64,000 bases of DNA from Strongylocentrotus purpuratus (GCF_000002235.5 NW_022145551.1:1655001-1719000); one strand, 5' to 3'. Counted from the first letter of the stretch, positions 22,960 to 33,262 are shown. A program made the numbers and translations. Notes: generated by a model not told the origin, from the letters alone.

Positions 22960-23056
22960 CACGGGGGCGATGGACGATTCGCCCCCGTGAGCTCCATATT
23001 CGCCCCCGTCAGGTTTCCCACGGGGGCGATTGCAAAATAAAAAATCGCCCCCGTGG
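22960..23056. repeat. Cluster of inverted CACGGGGGCGA blocks
   Basis: Five blocks of cacgggggcga or its complement lie within 97 bp: + at 22960, - at 22979, - at 22999, + at 23020 and - at 23044. They pair as two GC stems, with loops of about 8 and 13 bases. The surroundings are AT-rich, so the islands stand out. No coding or known regulatory role is recognised. Confidence 0.85.
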
Positions 23057-23109
23057 AATTATAAAAAAATATTATCTTTTCTTATATAACTTTAACACAA
23101 TATTGAGTA

Positions 23110-23425
23110 TCAATTTTCAAACCTTAAACCAATGAAATGGAACTTAGATGACGCTTTCCCTCCCATCTCTATGAGTATAACCGATACAAACAACGGAAGC
23201 TCGCAGTGCACAGCTAATGCGGCCGTCATACTGCGCCGGTAGTACCGGTGTGCACGCTGACGCCCAATATCTGCTGGAGCTGGAGACGATCGCGCAAGGA
23301 CTGAAACATGGAGAAGTTTTTCGTTGTGAAAAGTGTGAATCCCATGAAATCTGGTTGTTCTAAAAAACCAGCAAATAATGTAACTCGACCAATAAATCAA
23401 TATTGAGAAGAAGATCGGCAAAGAT
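23110..23425. other. Unassigned DNA
   Basis: A 132-codon minus-strand frame crosses this region, but it runs into the GC-rich GGATC repeat and has no motif. On the plus strand a short frame near 23309 starts MEKFF and stops after about 31 codons. Neither is accepted as a gene. Confidence 0.3.
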
Positions 23426-23429
23426 GTTG

Positions 23430-23960
23430 CAGGGGGCGGATCTAGGCGGTTTAGGGGGTTAAATCCCCCGACCCCCCTTGGGCTGCCAAGTGAAAATGTG
23501 ATGTGCATAGAAAAATGCCATCATGTGTCCAGACCTAAACAGTAGTAGTAGATTTCAGTAGATGCCAGGAAAACATCACTAACGGGGGTTCAAAATAGCA
23601 CCAAAAAATCGCCTCGCGGCTCGTGGACGATGCTCCGCATGTTAGTAGATGCCAGGAAAACATCACTTACGAGGGTTCAAAAAAGCAACAACAAAAATCG
23701 CCTCGCCGCTATACGGCTAATGGACGATGCTCCACATCGTATTTGGTTTACCCCCCCCCCCACCCTTAGCAAAAAGCTAGATCCGCCCCTCGGTTTTGGA
23801 AGGATATGGTAAAGACTAGAAAGTAAAGAAAGATTGTAAATAAGGTTGCTCCGAATAATGAGGAGGACATTATGTGCAGAACGGGAAGAAATGGGGAGAA
23901 TGTCATAACTGGCAGACGCGGATCCAGGATTTCTTAGGGGGAAGGGGGGGGGGGGGCAAA
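23430..23960. repeat. Three GGATC/poly-G repeat ends
   Basis: The motif occurs at 23437 (ggcggatctagg), 23780 (tagatccgcccc, opposite orientation) and 23919 (gcggatccaggatttc), each next to a run of G or C. They resemble the right end of the element at 5920-6136. Confidence 0.5.
23556..23735. repeat. 87-bp tandem duplication
   Basis: The two copies begin at the tagatgccaggaaaacatca words at 23559 and 23646 and end near gacgatgctcc. The second copy carries a short insertion. Confidence 0.85.
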
Positions 23961-24039
23961 TTTGAAATTTTGCGAGCCAAATATTGGTACGTAATGGTGA
24001 CAAGCATTGACGTAATGAGGGGGGGATGCAGGGAGGGGC

Positions 24040-24690
24040 TATTTTCCCACTCCCTTCTCCGCAAAGCGCCGAAGCTTTGACGTTTCATTAAGTCATTAGT
24101 GAAAGAAGGCGATTCGTTGCCCGTTCTCGAAAATAATCCTCGTCTGAATTCAGTTAACCCCTCCCCCTCCCCCTCTTGCACGAAGCGCGGAAGCTTTGAC
24201 GTTTCATTAAAGTATTAGAGAAAGAAGACGATTCGTTGTACCGTTCTCGAAAATAATCCTCGTCTGAATTCAGTTTCCCCCTGCCGCGCGAAGCGCGGAA
24301 GCTTTTACGTTTCATTAAATCATTAGAGAAAGAAGGCGATTCGTTGCCCGATCTCGACTCATAAACTTCGTCTGAATTCAGTTTCCCCCTCGAGCGCGAT
24401 ATGTGGAAGCTTTGACGTTCCATTGAATTATTAGAGAAATAAGACGTTTCGTTGTACCGTTCTCGACTCTTAACCTTGTCTGAAGCCAGCCCCACCCCCT
24501 CTTCCACGAAGCGCGGAAGCTTTGACGTTTCATTAAAGTATTAAAGAAAGAAGTCGATTTGTTGTACCTTTCTCGACTCTTAATTATTGTCTGAATTCGG
24601 TTCCACCACCCCCCTCCTGCGCGAAGCGCGAAAGCTTTGACGTTTCATTAAAATTATTAAAGAAAGAAGACGATTCGCTGTACCGTTCTC
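24040..24690. repeat. Minisatellite of six ~110-bp units
   Basis: Units marked by gaagctttgacgtttcatta start at 24071, 24190, 24298, 24406, 24516 and 24630. Each holds gcgaagcgcgg, agaaagaag-gcgattcgttg and ctcgtctgaattcag words. On the minus strand 24154-24507 is open and repeats peptides like SFSNDLMKRKSFRASRGRGK, but the frame shifts between units and no start or splice context supports a gene. It ends directly in repeat E. Confidence 0.9.
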
Positions 24691-24694
24691 GACT

Positions 24695-25135
24695 CGGCTC
24701 AAGGGTTTTAGGTACTAAATTGCGGTCAGCTGAGTATCAACGGCCCGCCTTAGGGCCCTCGGTTGGGTCCAGGGCCAGAGCCCCGCAAGCCCAGGGATTT
24801 TAGGCGTTTAATTACGGTTAATACCTTATTTTGTTGTGACAATGGCAGTTAACTATTTTTTTCTTACTTGCTCTCTTTCTTTCCATTTCTCTTTATATAC
24901 TATTTCAAAAAAAAGTGGAGGGAGGGGGGGGGGGGGGAAGGACCTCAAGGCCCCCGATCCCCGCCGTTCCACGGGCCCTGACGTGTAGACCCCTAGGCAT
25001 CTCAAGAAGCATATTTCTTGTCTGGCTGTAAACTTAGGAATTTGTCATTTTACAACAAACGCATAAAAAAGTATAATTTACTAAAAAATATCGGAAATTA
25101 TGTCATTTCAGCATTAGAAATAAACCACGTTTGAA
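24695..25135. repeat. Dispersed repeat E, copy 2
   Basis: It shares gctcaagggttttagg, cagagccccgcaagccc and the 3' part (agcatatttcttgtctggct to agcattagaaataaacca) with 14655-15245. A poly-G tract interrupts it near 24930. Confidence 0.65.
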
Positions 25136-25139
25136 TTTT

Positions 25140-25735
25140 ATTTCCCCCGAGCCCCCTCCCCAATCAGTACGCCAGTGCCCCCCCACCCCTGATTTACACT
25201 TTGTTGGCAACTGATCTCTCCTACGTTTTTTCTTTCTCTCTTTTTTTCTTTCCCTTTCCTTTCCCTTCATTCTCTCTCTTTTAGGTTTTCCATCTCCCCT
25301 TCTTTTCACCCTTTTTTCTTCTTCCTCACTTTTGGTCCCTTTTAGCTCTTTCTTTTTTTCATTTACCTTCCTTCTCTCTTTTTTTTTAGCAGGGGCGGGG
25401 GGAGGCAAAGGCCTTTTGCCCCACCCCCATCCCGATCCGCAACTTGTTGGCGGGAAAATTGCAACTGATATCCCCCTTCTTTTATTTACTTCTTTCTCAA
25501 TTTTCCTTCCCTTTATTTCCTCTTTAGTGACTGGTCCCTCGGAAACTAGTGCTAAGCCAGTCACAGATAATTCATGATTTCAACTGATGCCTGTCAGTGT
25601 ATAGTAAACTCCTATATTCCTTGGTATTTTATCATTATCATTTATTTCAGTCGGCATTTTCCCTCTTAAAAAAATTACTTGTTACATAGCTGTATACTTT
25701 TATCCCCGTGATCAGTTGCGGATCCAGGGGGGAAA
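25140..25735. repeat. Polypyrimidine DNA with GGATC/poly-G repeat ends
   Basis: CT-rich tracts surround a GGATC motif at 25433 (cccgatccgcaacttg, minus orientation). A second copy is at 25720 (gcggatccagggggg). The serine-rich and lysine-rich open frames on the two strands come from sequence composition. Confidence 0.5.
25537..25612 (-). repeat. Dispersed repeat G, copy 1
   Basis: About 75 bp from gactggtccctcggaaacta to tgatgcctgtcagtg. It is the reverse complement, with few differences, of 32180-32252. Confidence 0.75.
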
Positions 25736-25799
25736 AAAAGAAGGAAACAAAAAAAAGGGGAATTTTTTTTTTTTTGCTGTTGAAAAAAAAGTGTTCCCA

Positions 25800-25953
25800 T
25801 TCTTGTAGCTACTTGCGGCCTCTATATAACAAACAATGCCTAATCGGTGACCATTGGTCCCCCATGATCCTCTTTGTCTTATGTTAACTGAGAGCTGAGT
25901 TGATGAGATAAACACCTGTCCAGTGACCTTGTAGGGCGGTCTAATCCCTCCTG
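25800..25953 (-). repeat. Dispersed repeat A, minus-strand copy
   Basis: The reverse complement of the repeat at 3915-4080. It keeps cccccatgatcctctttgtc, tgagagctgagttgatgag and ggtctaatccctcc. Confidence 0.75.
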
Positions 25954-26204
25954 TAAACTATGGCAGATAAGCTTTAAGTCTAACGTTAACGTTAAATTTG
26001 TTATTAAAATGTAGAGTTCAGCCCTTGGCCTTAGGCCTAATTTAGGTCGTAACTGTTACTGTTTGAAAATCTTAGGTAAAATTAGAAGGTTCTCATGGTT
26101 ATAGACCAAGTAATTGAGAAAAAAAGTTTACCCGTCACTGAGACCAGGTCAATCAATCTTCTAGATCCATTATTAGGGTCTAACGCTAGTAGATATAATG
26201 TAGA

Positions 26205-26500
26205 TGCAGGCGCGGATCCAGCGGGGGTGAGCGGGCCTTGCCCCCCCCCCCCCTTCCGCAAAAGAGAGAGAGAGAGAAGGAAAAGAAGAGAAAGGAAAAG
26301 AGGAGAGAAAGGGACAGAAAGCAGATGAAGAAGAAAAGAAAAGGGGGACGAAGGAGATCGGTGGGTTTGCGAAAGGGCCTTGCCTCCCAGGCTGTTGCCT
26401 CCCCCCGCCCCCGTTAAAAAAAAAGAGAGAGAAGGAAGGAAAAGGAAAAAAGGAGAGCTAAAAGGGACCAAAAAAGAGGAAGAAGAAAAAAAAGGGTGAA
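26205..26500. repeat. GGATCC/poly-C end and purine-rich tract
   Basis: gcgcggatccagcgggggtg leads into poly-C and about 250 bp of AG-rich sequence with a second poly-C patch. This is the seventh occurrence of the GGATCC motif in the window. Confidence 0.5.
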
Positions 26501-26835
26501 AAGAATTTCGATACGGTGTTCGAGTAGAATTCTGTGAGATGATTTTTTATTTATTTATTTATTTCGCATCTTTATACAGAGTAACATGTTCAGCTAAAAA
26601 TCATTACAAAACATTGTTAAAAACATTAAAATAGGCTGGTTTACAACAGGGCTCTGTTTAAAAAACAACATAAAAATGACAATGAACAATATTATATATA
26701 GAAATGACAGGGGTAACGAAAGCTAACACACACACCTGTTTACCACCTGTTTACAAACTAAAAATTACATTAAAATCAAGCATAAAATGAATTTGACCTC
26801 ACTGCAACCCCCTCCTCCACCTTCATTAAAAAAAG

Positions 26836-29800
26836 CTATTTATTGCCAGGTTTGATACATTTTTTGAAAATGGCTAAGGACTGGGCAGATCGGCATTCAT
26901 CGGACAAACAGTTCCATTCATTTACACTAACTGGTACAAATGTCCTCCGATAAAATTGAGTTTTGCATTGAGGGATACGTAATAACAGCCTGTTGGTGCT
27001 TCGTGTTACACGTGTAGAGACATTGTCATTTAGAACAAATTTACTACTTAACTGGGATGGTGCTACCCCACTTACACATTTATACACCATGCATGATATT
27101 GACTTGTTAAACAGTTCTTTTAGAGTAGGCCAGGCTAGTATTCGAAAAACTGTTTCCGATGAGGTTTCCCAAGTATATCCACTTACAATATAAGCTGCGC
27201 GCTTGTGTAGCGTGTTTAATATTTTGTAGTTAGATTCGGATGAAGATGACCAGACGGTTGAACAATATAATGCATGGGGGAGAACAAATCCCCAATATAA
27301 TCTTTTGAGTTGATCAACATTAAATATATACTTGTTTCTTCTAATTAGGCCAAGTTTTTGTTTCATGACTTTTGCAATAGAAGTAACATGAGATTTGAAT
27401 GTCAGAGTATCATCAATCGACACCCCCAGACACTTATATTCAGATACACATTCTAGTAAGGTACCATTAATTATAACAGATATTTTTTTATCCTGCAAGG
27501 TATTCAATCGTTGTCGAGAACCAAGAAGCATCACTTTCGTTTTTTTATCATTAAGTACCAATCTATTTTTAGATGTCCACTTGTAGACTTCATTCATTGC
27601 AGAATTTAGTTGACTTTCAACCGATTCAAGATTACTGCCACTAACATACAGAGTTGCATCGTCAGCAAACATGACAACTTTTCCTGACTTTATACTGGAA
27701 ACCAAATCGTTAATATATATTGTAAACAACAGGGGCCCTAAAACAGAGCCTTGTGGTACCCCAGAGATAGTTGACCTTGTATTGGATAATTTACCCCCTA
27801 TTTCTGTCAATTGATCCCTAAAGCAAAAGTAGGATTTAAACCATGCCAATGCATTCTCAGAGCATCCTATCATAGAAAGTTTGTTCAGCAATACATCGTA
27901 GTTAACAGAATCAAAGGCTTTACGCATATCAATAAACGCTACCCCACAAAATTTACTCCTATCAACTTCAGTTGCCCAGTCATCAACCATACACAATAGA
28001 GCACTTTCACATGAATGCTTTGGTATAAAGCCAAATTGACTTTCACTGAAGAAATCGCTATTTAATAAGTATGTCTGTAAATGCGTTTGTACCCATTTCT
28101 CCAAAATTTTTGAAACAATTGACAATAAGGATATTGGTCGATAATTTTCTATACATAATCGATCACCGCCCTTAAAAATAGGGCGAATTTTGGCCAAGCA
28201 CCATGCTTTTGGAAAGTGCCCTTTTGACAAAGAAAGGTTGAAAATATAAATAAGACCATCTATTACATTTGTGGCATATTTCATCATTTTCAACATTTTA
28301 ACAGAGATGTCATCAGGCCCTGTCGCTTTTTTTACAGAATGGCTATCAATTTCTTTTACAACAAAATCGTAGGTGATTGAAGGAATATCAAAAATTTGAC
28401 GATCAACATGATCAAAGTCCTCACAATTCTCCTGTGGCAATGGACAACTGACAATTACATCTGGACTTGTGGTTTCACTAGCTCTCCAATCTGTTTTTCC
28501 CAGGAGTTCTGAAACACTATCAATAAAGTAGTCGTTCAGTTTTTCGGCAACAATTTCAGGCTGATAAATTTCAACATCATTAATATTCAATTTTATGGAA
28601 AGCTGACCAGTGCTAGAGGACAGTTGCTTTAGAATAGACCATAATGCACCGGGGTCACCAGACTTATCTTGCAATAAACCCTGTATATACTTTTGTTTAG
28701 ATTTTTTAGTTAAACTTGTTACCATGTTACGTATTCTACGATATTCTTTCCATAATCCTGAGGAGTTAAACTTTAAAGCCTTGTTATGGAGATACTTTCT
28801 TTTATTTATCAATGTAATAATTTCACCTGTGATCCAAGGAGAGGGTTTTTTCCTCATTCTTTTGCGTTTATATGGCATATGTTTATTAATAACTGCCATT
28901 ACTTGATTGTACCACAATTTCCAAGCTGTGTCAACGTTGCTAACACAAGCTAATTCTCTAAACATTAAGTTAAAGAGATCGTTGACAAAATTTTCCTGCT
29001 TAAATTCTTTTAAGTTTCTGAATTTGATATCGTTATGAACATTCCCAGCACTTCTAGAATGTAAACATGTGAATATCAAAAAATGATCACTAATGTGAGT
29101 TTTTATGACACCTGAAATACTGTGATCGTCCGGACATGTTGTATAAATATGGTCAATAAGTGTTTTAGAATGCTGGGTCACACGAGTAGGAATCTCAATC
29201 AACTGTGACAAAAGTGATCCCTGCATTACAGTCATAAGAGATCGTGTCGATGAATCGACATTGTCAGAAAGTAGGTCACAGTTGAGGTCCCCCAATATAA
29301 TCAGTTCACAATCAAAATCTAGAGCATTACTCATCATAGCAGACATTAAATCAAAATAATCAACTGAAGAGTTCGGCGGACGGTACATAACACAAATTAA
29401 AAATGATTTCACGTTCCGTACCTTGGTTTTTATCCAAATAGTTTCTAAGTTTAACCCAAGATCTTTCACATGTTGAAAGTGGAGGGTGTTCTTCAAATAA
29501 ATCATCACGCCCCCACCATGCCTACTTCTATCTTTCCTTAGTAAATCATAACCATCAATATGCAGTTCGTTGTCACTAACCGTGTTATCACAATGAGTCT
29601 CAGTAAGGCCAATGATGTCGAAGGGAGAATTTCTTAACAAATACCTTAGGTCTTCAAGTTTATTTGGTAAGGAATTAACATTCAAATGACACATACGTAA
29701 TCCTCGTTTTGAAATAACTGGTATACTTCCATCATCAGCAAGTTCAAGATAGGCTTCTTGATTGCTATTACTGTCTGCATTGTCACTATTTCGAACTGAA

Positions 29801-29889
29801 TCACTTGATCGATTGAAGTCATCAGTGTCTTCATGACTATTGTCTAATCTATGTGACTGTTGAGGAGTCTCCGGGCTGTTTGTAGACAA
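26836..29889 (-). CDS. LINE ORF2: endonuclease and reverse transcriptase
   Basis: A 1017-residue protein that nicks target DNA and copies its own RNA there. An APE-type endonuclease spans about residues 64-275, with NVNS (70), TETH (96), MYRPP (168), GDLNCD (200), DHIY (246) and SDH (267) all present. Reverse transcriptase spans about 560-810: NYRPISLLS (582), FIDMRKAFDSVN (652), GVPQGSVLGPLLF (710) and the catalytic FADD (741). The C-terminal region ends with VPVSVNEWNCL-type sequence. Length and motifs match intact CR1/L2 ORF2 proteins. Its start overlaps the ORF1 end by 46 bases in another frame, so translation probably depends on reinitiation or a similar mechanism (inference). Confidence 0.92.
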   Translation of the reverse strand: MSTNSPETPQQSHRLDNSHEDTDDFNRSSDSVRNSDNADSNSNQEAYLELADDGSIPVISKRGLRMCHLNVNSLPNKLEDLRYLLRNSPFDIIGLTETHCDNTVSDNELHIDGYDLLRKDRSRHGGGVMIYLKNTLHFQHVKDLGLNLETIWIKTKVRNVKSFLICVMYRPPNSSVDYFDLMSAMMSNALDFDCELIILGDLNCDLLSDNVDSSTRSLMTVMQGSLLSQLIEIPTRVTQHSKTLIDHIYTTCPDDHSISGVIKTHISDHFLIFTCLHSRSAGNVHNDIKFRNLKEFKQENFVNDLFNLMFRELACVSNVDTAWKLWYNQVMAVINKHMPYKRKRMRKKPSPWITGEIITLINKRKYLHNKALKFNSSGLWKEYRRIRNMVTSLTKKSKQKYIQGLLQDKSGDPGALWSILKQLSSSTGQLSIKLNINDVEIYQPEIVAEKLNDYFIDSVSELLGKTDWRASETTSPDVIVSCPLPQENCEDFDHVDRQIFDIPSITYDFVVKEIDSHSVKKATGPDDISVKMLKMMKYATNVIDGLIYIFNLSLSKGHFPKAWCLAKIRPIFKGGDRLCIENYRPISLLSIVSKILEKWVQTHLQTYLLNSDFFSESQFGFIPKHSCESALLCMVDDWATEVDRSKFCGVAFIDMRKAFDSVNYDVLLNKLSMIGCSENALAWFKSYFCFRDQLTEIGGKLSNTRSTISGVPQGSVLGPLLFTIYINDLVSSIKSGKVVMFADDATLYVSGSNLESVESQLNSAMNEVYKWTSKNRLVLNDKKTKVMLLGSRQRLNTLQDKKISVIINGTLLECVSEYKCLGVSIDDTLTFKSHVTSIAKVMKQKLGLIRRNKYIFNVDQLKRLYWGFVLPHALYCSTVWSSSSESNYKILNTLHKRAAYIVSGYTWETSSETVFRILAWPTLKELFNKSISCMVYKCVSGVAPSQLSSKFVLNDNVSTRVTRSTNRLLLRIPQCKTQFYRRTFVPVSVNEWNCLSDECRSAQSLAIFKKCIKPGNK

Positions 29890-31220
29890 TCTAGCCAGTC
29901 TCGTGGGAAAACACGGTCGGACGCTTTCTTGCGGAATTTTGCTTTGCTCGTCATCTGAAAAGACGGAGCATCAGGATATTGAGATTGGAGCCGAGGATAT
30001 TCGTTATCCAAACTAGCCGGATCAGAAACATAAACAGTAGCTGAAGGAAACTGGTCACGATGAAACGCAGGGCGGGATCCTCGAAGATATGCGATGATAT
30101 TCTGTGCCAATACACGTACTCCGTAGCCGTTTAAGTGTACGCCATCAGCGGCGAGATGTGTGTCAGGAGTGATGTTTTCATTGTCCACGACTCCCCAGCT
30201 GCGGCGATTGGCTAGAAGTTTCAACATTTCATTTACACTGCGCACTTTCTCGAAATCGCTTGCTGATTCTCCGCGACGATGGATTATTGTCGAGACACTT
30301 ATTTTCTTGGCTGGTGTCAGTTTGACAATTTGTTCTGCCAGGGACTCAAGTTTTGCAACAATTTCATCTGCTTCGTGTGAAGTGACATCGTTCGAACCTA
30401 GATGAAGGATTACTTCTTTAGCATTTTGCTGAATAGCTTGCTCACAAACAATGTCACAAACATCTCCAATACGAGCGCCTCTGAATGTTTTGCACTTAAC
30501 GGGTCTTCTTGATAGCCTCGAGGGGTTGATGTCCTTTACCATGGAATCACCAACAATCAAAACATCGGTTGAATGGGCATTCTGCGTGACCATTGATGCT
30601 CTCAGGAGCTGATGTTTTGCTTTGTAGTCTCGTAATTGATCATCTATTGTAAGGCTATTAGGTTCATTACAATGCTGATCTTTCTCCGTGCTTGCGTCGG
30701 AATCGATTTGAGCTTCATCTGTTGTCGTCTGATGAGCTGATTTAGAGCCTTTTGTTGACGAGATGATGCCATTGACGGTTTCATTCAATATCTGGAGTTG
30801 GTTTTGAACAGATTCCAAAGTAGTTGTGATTGTACCACAGGTCTTGCAATTGTTTTCATTCTGATTATCTTCAATCCTCCCTTCTCCTGTTTGAGTAGAT
30901 TTGTTTGGGACGCCTTGGCGGGAAAATTGGGGGTTACCCGCGCCATCTTGGGCCTGTGTGTCACTTGGTACCGGGTATTCATATATGGTAACAAAATGCT
31001 CACAGATAAACTTGTCAAGATGAGGTAAAATATGACACAATAAATCTGTAACATAGTCTATACGGTTTTCTCCACCGTGTTTTCCATAGCGTTCGTATGA
31101 AATGTGAAGATGTTGTATGGCTATACGTAGACCAGCAGTAGTCATATATTTCGGAAGTTTGTAACGAAAACTCTCAGCTCCTGGATTGCCAGAGTGGGTA
31201 TTCGACTTTAATTGTGTCAT
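29844..31220 (-). CDS. LINE ORF1 with SGNH/GDSL esterase domain
   Basis: A 458-residue protein. The first 90 residues are unassigned and are followed by a low-complexity linker. A KTCG motif and a likely coiled coil (TTLESVQNQLQILNETVNGI) lie near residues 126-152. From about 219 to 385 there is an SGNH hydrolase fold with its catalytic blocks: IVGDSMVKD (Ser 226), HLGSND (Asn 277) and ADGVHLN (Asp 359, His 362). Esterase-bearing ORF1 proteins are established in the CR1 clade, where they may act on RNA or membranes during transposition; their exact role is uncertain. The frame is intact and overlaps ORF2. Confidence 0.9.
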   Translation of the reverse strand: MTQLKSNTHSGNPGAESFRYKLPKYMTTAGLRIAIQHLHISYERYGKHGGENRIDYVTDLLCHILPHLDKFICEHFVTIYEYPVPSDTQAQDGAGNPQFSRQGVPNKSTQTGEGRIEDNQNENNCKTCGTITTTLESVQNQLQILNETVNGIISSTKGSKSAHQTTTDEAQIDSDASTEKDQHCNEPNSLTIDDQLRDYKAKHQLLRASMVTQNAHSTDVLIVGDSMVKDINPSRLSRRPVKCKTFRGARIGDVCDIVCEQAIQQNAKEVILHLGSNDVTSHEADEIVAKLESLAEQIVKLTPAKKISVSTIIHRRGESASDFEKVRSVNEMLKLLANRRSWGVVDNENITPDTHLAADGVHLNGYGVRVLAQNIIAYLRGSRPAFHRDQFPSATVYVSDPASLDNEYPRLQSQYPDAPSFQMTSKAKFRKKASDRVFPRDWLDCLQTARRLLNSHID

Positions 31221-32179
31221 TGCGCCCTACAGTGTTGATATACTAGTACATATAAGTCTCTCGATAAAAGTCTTTTAAGAAAATACAGTGATCACAATGT
31301 ACATGCATATATAAGCTCACCCCATCATTAAATGTCACAGGTGGGACCAAGACTCTAGTCCGGCATCAAACTGTCTATATGCACCGGGTTCACAACATCA
31401 CAAATTGCACAAGAAAACACAAAATAACAGTAGCACATCTGCATCCAAGTTAATTTGGCGTTTCCACGGCGATATTTCACTTTGCGAAACAATACAACAG
31501 TATAAATAGACGGAATATAGCAGAATATAGCAGGAGTATAACAGACGTGCGTGCGTCGTTTAAGAATTCGGTCATATGATGATATACTTTTTCGTAGCTT
31601 GATGTGACGAGGTGTCTCTATCCAGATATCTGTTGATAGTATTATAGAATATAGAAGCCTGAAATGACCTTCTACTTGTAACCGACAAGTCACCGCATTA
31701 AAATTAAATTGCAAATAGTGTTCAACAACACGATGATGGATGAAACTTTCTAATATTCGAAGATATATGACCTTCAGACCATATTGTTTTATTACTTTTT
31801 TATTCAATCAATCAACGTCAAAGAATTGATTCATCATCGCTCTTCAATTCATTATTTCACCTTTTAATGTACTTGTATTCTTATGAATCACGAAATAACA
31901 CTGAATTGGATTATTCAATGTTTGTTTTGATTAATTTCCTCCCCGTTCCTTCTCCCTGTTTAATACTGATAGAATTTTCGATTTTTCTTAATCAAGGCAA
32001 AATATTATTTTCATAGTTTCTTTATGCAAGACAGGAAGAGAGAGAGAGAATATGTTAAGTGAGAATTATCGAGTACAACTACGAAGTGCATCCTTTTCAA
32101 TATTATTCAATCAGCTAAAATATTCAGAATCTGAATATGATAAATCCACATAATACACCAACGCTAAATGAAAATGCAC

Positions 32180-32252
32180 TGACAGGCATCAGTTAAAATC
32201 ATGAATTCTCTGTGACTGGCTTAGCACTTGTTTCTGAGGGACCAGTCACTGA
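32180..32252 (+). repeat. Dispersed repeat G, copy 2
   Basis: The inverted partner of 25537-25612, sharing ctgacaggcatcagttaaaa and ggcttagcacttgtttctga. Confidence 0.75.
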
Positions 32253-32394
32253 AGATCGATAATTTTACATGTGCCTCGAAAAAACAGCTCAAATACAGTA
32301 CATTTGATTGACATCCTTCATCAATAAATGAAAATACTAAGCATGTATTAGCTATGAAGGTGTAAAAATCAAGTATCAATTCACACCTTTATAC

Positions 32395-32438
32395 AAAATA
32401 CACACAAACACACACGCTCACACACACACGCACACACA

Positions 32439-32469
<31 letters not shown>

Positions 32470-32475
32470 GCATAC
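32395..32475. repeat. (CA)n microsatellite of the duplicated block
   Basis: About eighty bases of CA repeats with small interruptions. Equivalent CA tracts precede the same flanking sequence (acataacaaacaaaaaagccc) near 34650, 35995 and 36945. Confidence 0.9.
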
Positions 32476-32574
32476 ATGCAACGACATAACAAACAAAAAA
32501 GCCCAATACAAACAAACAAAGCAAAACAAAACAACACAATAAACAACAGTTTAAAGAAAACAAAAGTACCCTGA

Positions 32575-33262
32575 GTATAATAATTTGGTCAGGCGACATT
32601 CTGGCTCTGGGTTAGGGATAAGTCTCCCATTTGTCGAGTACAAAAATGCCACAAATTTTTTTGTTTTTTCTCTTAGGCGCTTTCTCGCTTTGGAGACTTG
32701 GGACATTACTCACAATATATTGTGGATAGCACATTACGAATCCTCTAAACAGAGAAGACACTCCCGAGTCTTTAATCTTTTAAAAAAAATTGTTGCCATT
32801 CAGAGTGTTGGAAGATGTGGGAAAGTTGTCCCACGCTTCGTCATAATAGTGCACATACATGTACCTTTTAGTGATTAAAACTATCAAAAATTCATAACTT
32901 TCTAACTTTTTGTCCGATTTCCTTTAAAACTTTCACCAGTCTGCTTCTCTGGTTTTTCTGCTCTTCCTTGAGTCTAGAATAGTTTGCTGTTAGGGTAGGA
33001 TTTCTCTTTAAAAGTTCGTACTTCTTTCTGAATAGCAGTCCATGCACTTAAACTTGATGCTTCCTGATGCATATAACATGTTACGTGTTTCTATTTTTAG
33101 AATGAAATTATGCCCGCTTTGATTTTCTTTTTTCTTCCGTTTTGGCTTGACTGTTGAAATATAGCTAATGAACCAACATGAACAAAAAAATGTGATGTTT
33201 TTGTGTTTACTAAAATGAATGACCTTGCACCATTACGACGTATTGTCGGAGTCAATATGTTT
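32575..33262 (+). repeat. Segmental duplication, blocks Q and R, copy 1
   Basis: Block Q (32575-32880, aatttggtcaggcgaca onward) recurs at 36137-36425. Block R (32880-33262: cataactttctaactttttg, tagtttgctgttagggtagg, tcaatatgtttatg) recurs in whole or part at 34722, 35598, 36425 and 37057, and inverted at 57075-57228. No exon or RNA is recognisable in either block. Confidence 0.85.

Larger units (their letters stand above)
26544..31575 (-). mobile_element. Apparently full-length CR1/L2-type LINE (5.0 kb)
   Basis: On the minus strand the element has a ~355-bp 5' untranslated region, ORF1 with an esterase domain, ORF2 with endonuclease and reverse transcriptase, a ~280-bp 3' untranslated region and an (AAAT)n tail at 26548-26563. 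Both frames are free of stops, and the ends are defined by the split copy of repeat F. An ORF1 with an SGNH-type esterase and a short microsatellite tail are known in CR1/L2-clade LINEs; the exact clade is not settled. It is the only LINE in the window that looks complete, so it is likely young and may still be mobile. Confidence 0.85.
26505..31893. repeat. Dispersed repeat F, copy split by a LINE
   Basis: The left piece (26505-26543) ends tctgtgagatgat and the right piece (31576-31893) starts atgatgatatac. The uninterrupted copy at 22567 reads gtgagatgatgatatac across the same point. The short duplicated ATGAT is a candidate target-site duplication of the LINE between them. Confidence 0.8.

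Noticed and set aside
23309-23407. Start of a hAT-like transposase (short frame beginning MEKFF)
   Set aside because: Only about 31 codons before a stop, and no transposase domain nearby.
23110-23508. A 132-codon minus-strand frame as a gene
   Set aside because: It spans the GC-rich GGATC repeat, has no domain, and its composition changes along its length.
24040-24690. CRISPR array
   Set aside because: The units repeat over their full length and are not short repeats with unique spacers; the genome is eukaryotic.
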